Assembly: GCF_003116015.1 (NCBI RefSeq)
Contig: NZ_LGQZ01000004.1
Coordinates: forward strand, 1-42,477
Origin: Azospirillum sp. TSO22-1
GTDB lineage: Bacteria; Pseudomonadota; Alphaproteobacteria; Azospirillales; Azospirillaceae
Length of the DNA stretch: 42,477 nucleotides
Reading direction: 5' to 3'
Of this stretch, positions 41,879 through 42,477 are shown one piece after another (within the stretch, counting starts at the first letter, position 1; each line of letters begins with the position of its first letter). Both the position numbers and the translations under genes were made by a program. The notes beneath the pieces were generated by a model. It saw only the letters and a program-made list of their open reading frames with translations, searched no databases and was not told where the DNA came from.

Positions 41879-42477
41879 ATGGCCGACCGCAAGAACACCG
41901 CCTCTTCCGCCACCGCGACCGGGTGGGACAGCGCCGCCGATCCGGCCAGCGTCAGCACCACGCTGCGCGAGGCGCGCGAGCGCCTGGGCGTCGAGCTGCG
42001 CGACGTGGCCTCAATGCTGCGCATCCGCTACCCGTACCTGCAGGCGATCGAGAACGGGCGCTACGACGAGCTGCCCGGCACCGCCTACGCCACCGGCTTC
42101 CTGCGCTCCTACGCCGAGTTCCTCGGCCTCGACCCGGAGATGGTGCTGCGCCGCTACAAGGACGAGGCGGCAGGCCGCGGCGGCAAGCAGGAATTCTACT
42201 TCCCCACTCCGGTCGCCGAGGGCCGGGTGCCCGGCGGCACCGTGCTGCTCGGCACGCTGGTGGTGGCCGGCATCGTGTACGGCGCCTGGTACTATCTCTC
42301 GGCGACCGACCGCTCGGTGGCCGACATGGTGCCGGTGCTGCCGGACCGGCTGGTGTCGCTGCTCGACAACCTGCCCTGGACCTCCGGCAGCCAGACGCCG
42401 CCCACCGCGACCACCGCCGAGGCACCGTCCGCCGCCCCGGTGTCCGCGCCGCCCGCCCCGCCGGCCCCGGTCGTCAC
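41879..42477 (+). CDS. RodZ-like HTH membrane protein, N-terminal part
   Basis: Open to the right edge, about 199 codons visible. A short polar N-terminus is followed by an Xre-type helix-turn-helix (about residues 25-95; LREARERLGVELRDVASMLR, YLQAIENGRYDELPGTAYAT, GFLRSYAEFLGLD). This is the HTH_25 arrangement of RodZ, which binds MreB and sets rod shape. A single hydrophobic helix near residues 121-141 (GTVLLGTLVVAGIVYGAWYY) then leads into a Pro/Ala-rich periplasmic linker. This cytoplasmic HTH - membrane - periplasm plan is that of RodZ. The DUF4115-type end lies outside the window. It begins 133 bp after ptsP. Confidence 0.85.
   Translation, partial: MADRKNTASSATATGWDSAADPASVSTTLREARERLGVELRDVASMLRIRYPYLQAIENGRYDELPGTAYATGFLRSYAEFLGLDPEMVLRRYKDEAAGRGGKQEFYFPTPVAEGRVPGGTVLLGTLVVAGIVYGAWYYLSATDRSVADMVPVLPDRLVSLLDNLPWTSGSQTPPTATTAEAPSAAPVSAPPAPPAPVV

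Overview
The window is GC-rich, densely coded chromosomal DNA from an alphaproteobacterium, most likely Azospirillum or a close relative in the Rhodospirillales. The best single clue is the glutamate synthase alpha subunit. It has a 36-residue propeptide before Cys37 and closely resembles the A. brasilense protein as I remember it. The lptC-lptA-lptB-rpoN-hpf-ptsN order and the lysC to ptsP neighbourhood also fit. Nearly all of it is core housekeeping DNA. I see no prophage, integrase, CRISPR array or complete insertion sequence.

Layout. 1-4690: a probable carboxylate-use locus on the minus strand (CitMHS transporter, AtuA/DUF1446 protein, a separate AtuA C-terminal-type domain, a small ORF, and the start of a CoA-transferase alpha subunit), with a divergent LysR regulator. 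4691-4876: a gene-free scar with 21-bp direct repeats. 4877-9898: gyrB, recF and dnaN on the minus strand; dnaA is not next to them. 10059-11768: an unrecognised 569-aa protein. 11985-15875: bacteriohemerythrin, an atypical SDR, a TPR protein, a small two-helix membrane protein behind two FNR/FixK-type boxes, a glutathione transferase and a GNAT acetyltransferase. 16049-22151: gltB and gltD, in the order gltD then gltB. 22515-25220: uppP, a CatB-like acetyltransferase and a complex-I NDUFA9-like protein. 25453-25539: tRNA-Leu(CAG). 25628-32613: RNase D, then kdsD-lptC-lptA-lptB-rpoN-hpf-ptsN. 32704-36767: a Uma2 nuclease-like protein, an alpha/beta hydrolase with an internal 24-bp tandem repeat, a LysR regulator, an EamA transporter and ubiG. 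36943-42477: lysC, a nitronate monooxygenase-like flavoprotein, ptsP and the start of a RodZ-like gene.

How the parts connect. Several genes bear on nitrogen control: GOGAT (gltDB), sigma-54 (rpoN), EIIA-Ntr (ptsN) and EI-Ntr (ptsP). The phosphocarrier NPr is not in the window. The kdsD-lptCAB block makes and exports LPS; uppP recycles the undecaprenyl carrier. The less ordinary material is the AtuA/CitMHS/CoA-transferase locus, the unknown 569-aa protein, the FNR-boxed membrane protein, and a set of strong hairpins and repeats between genes: a double REP-like family, a purine-rich CACAGAG hairpin, and three tandem hairpins between gltD and gltB.
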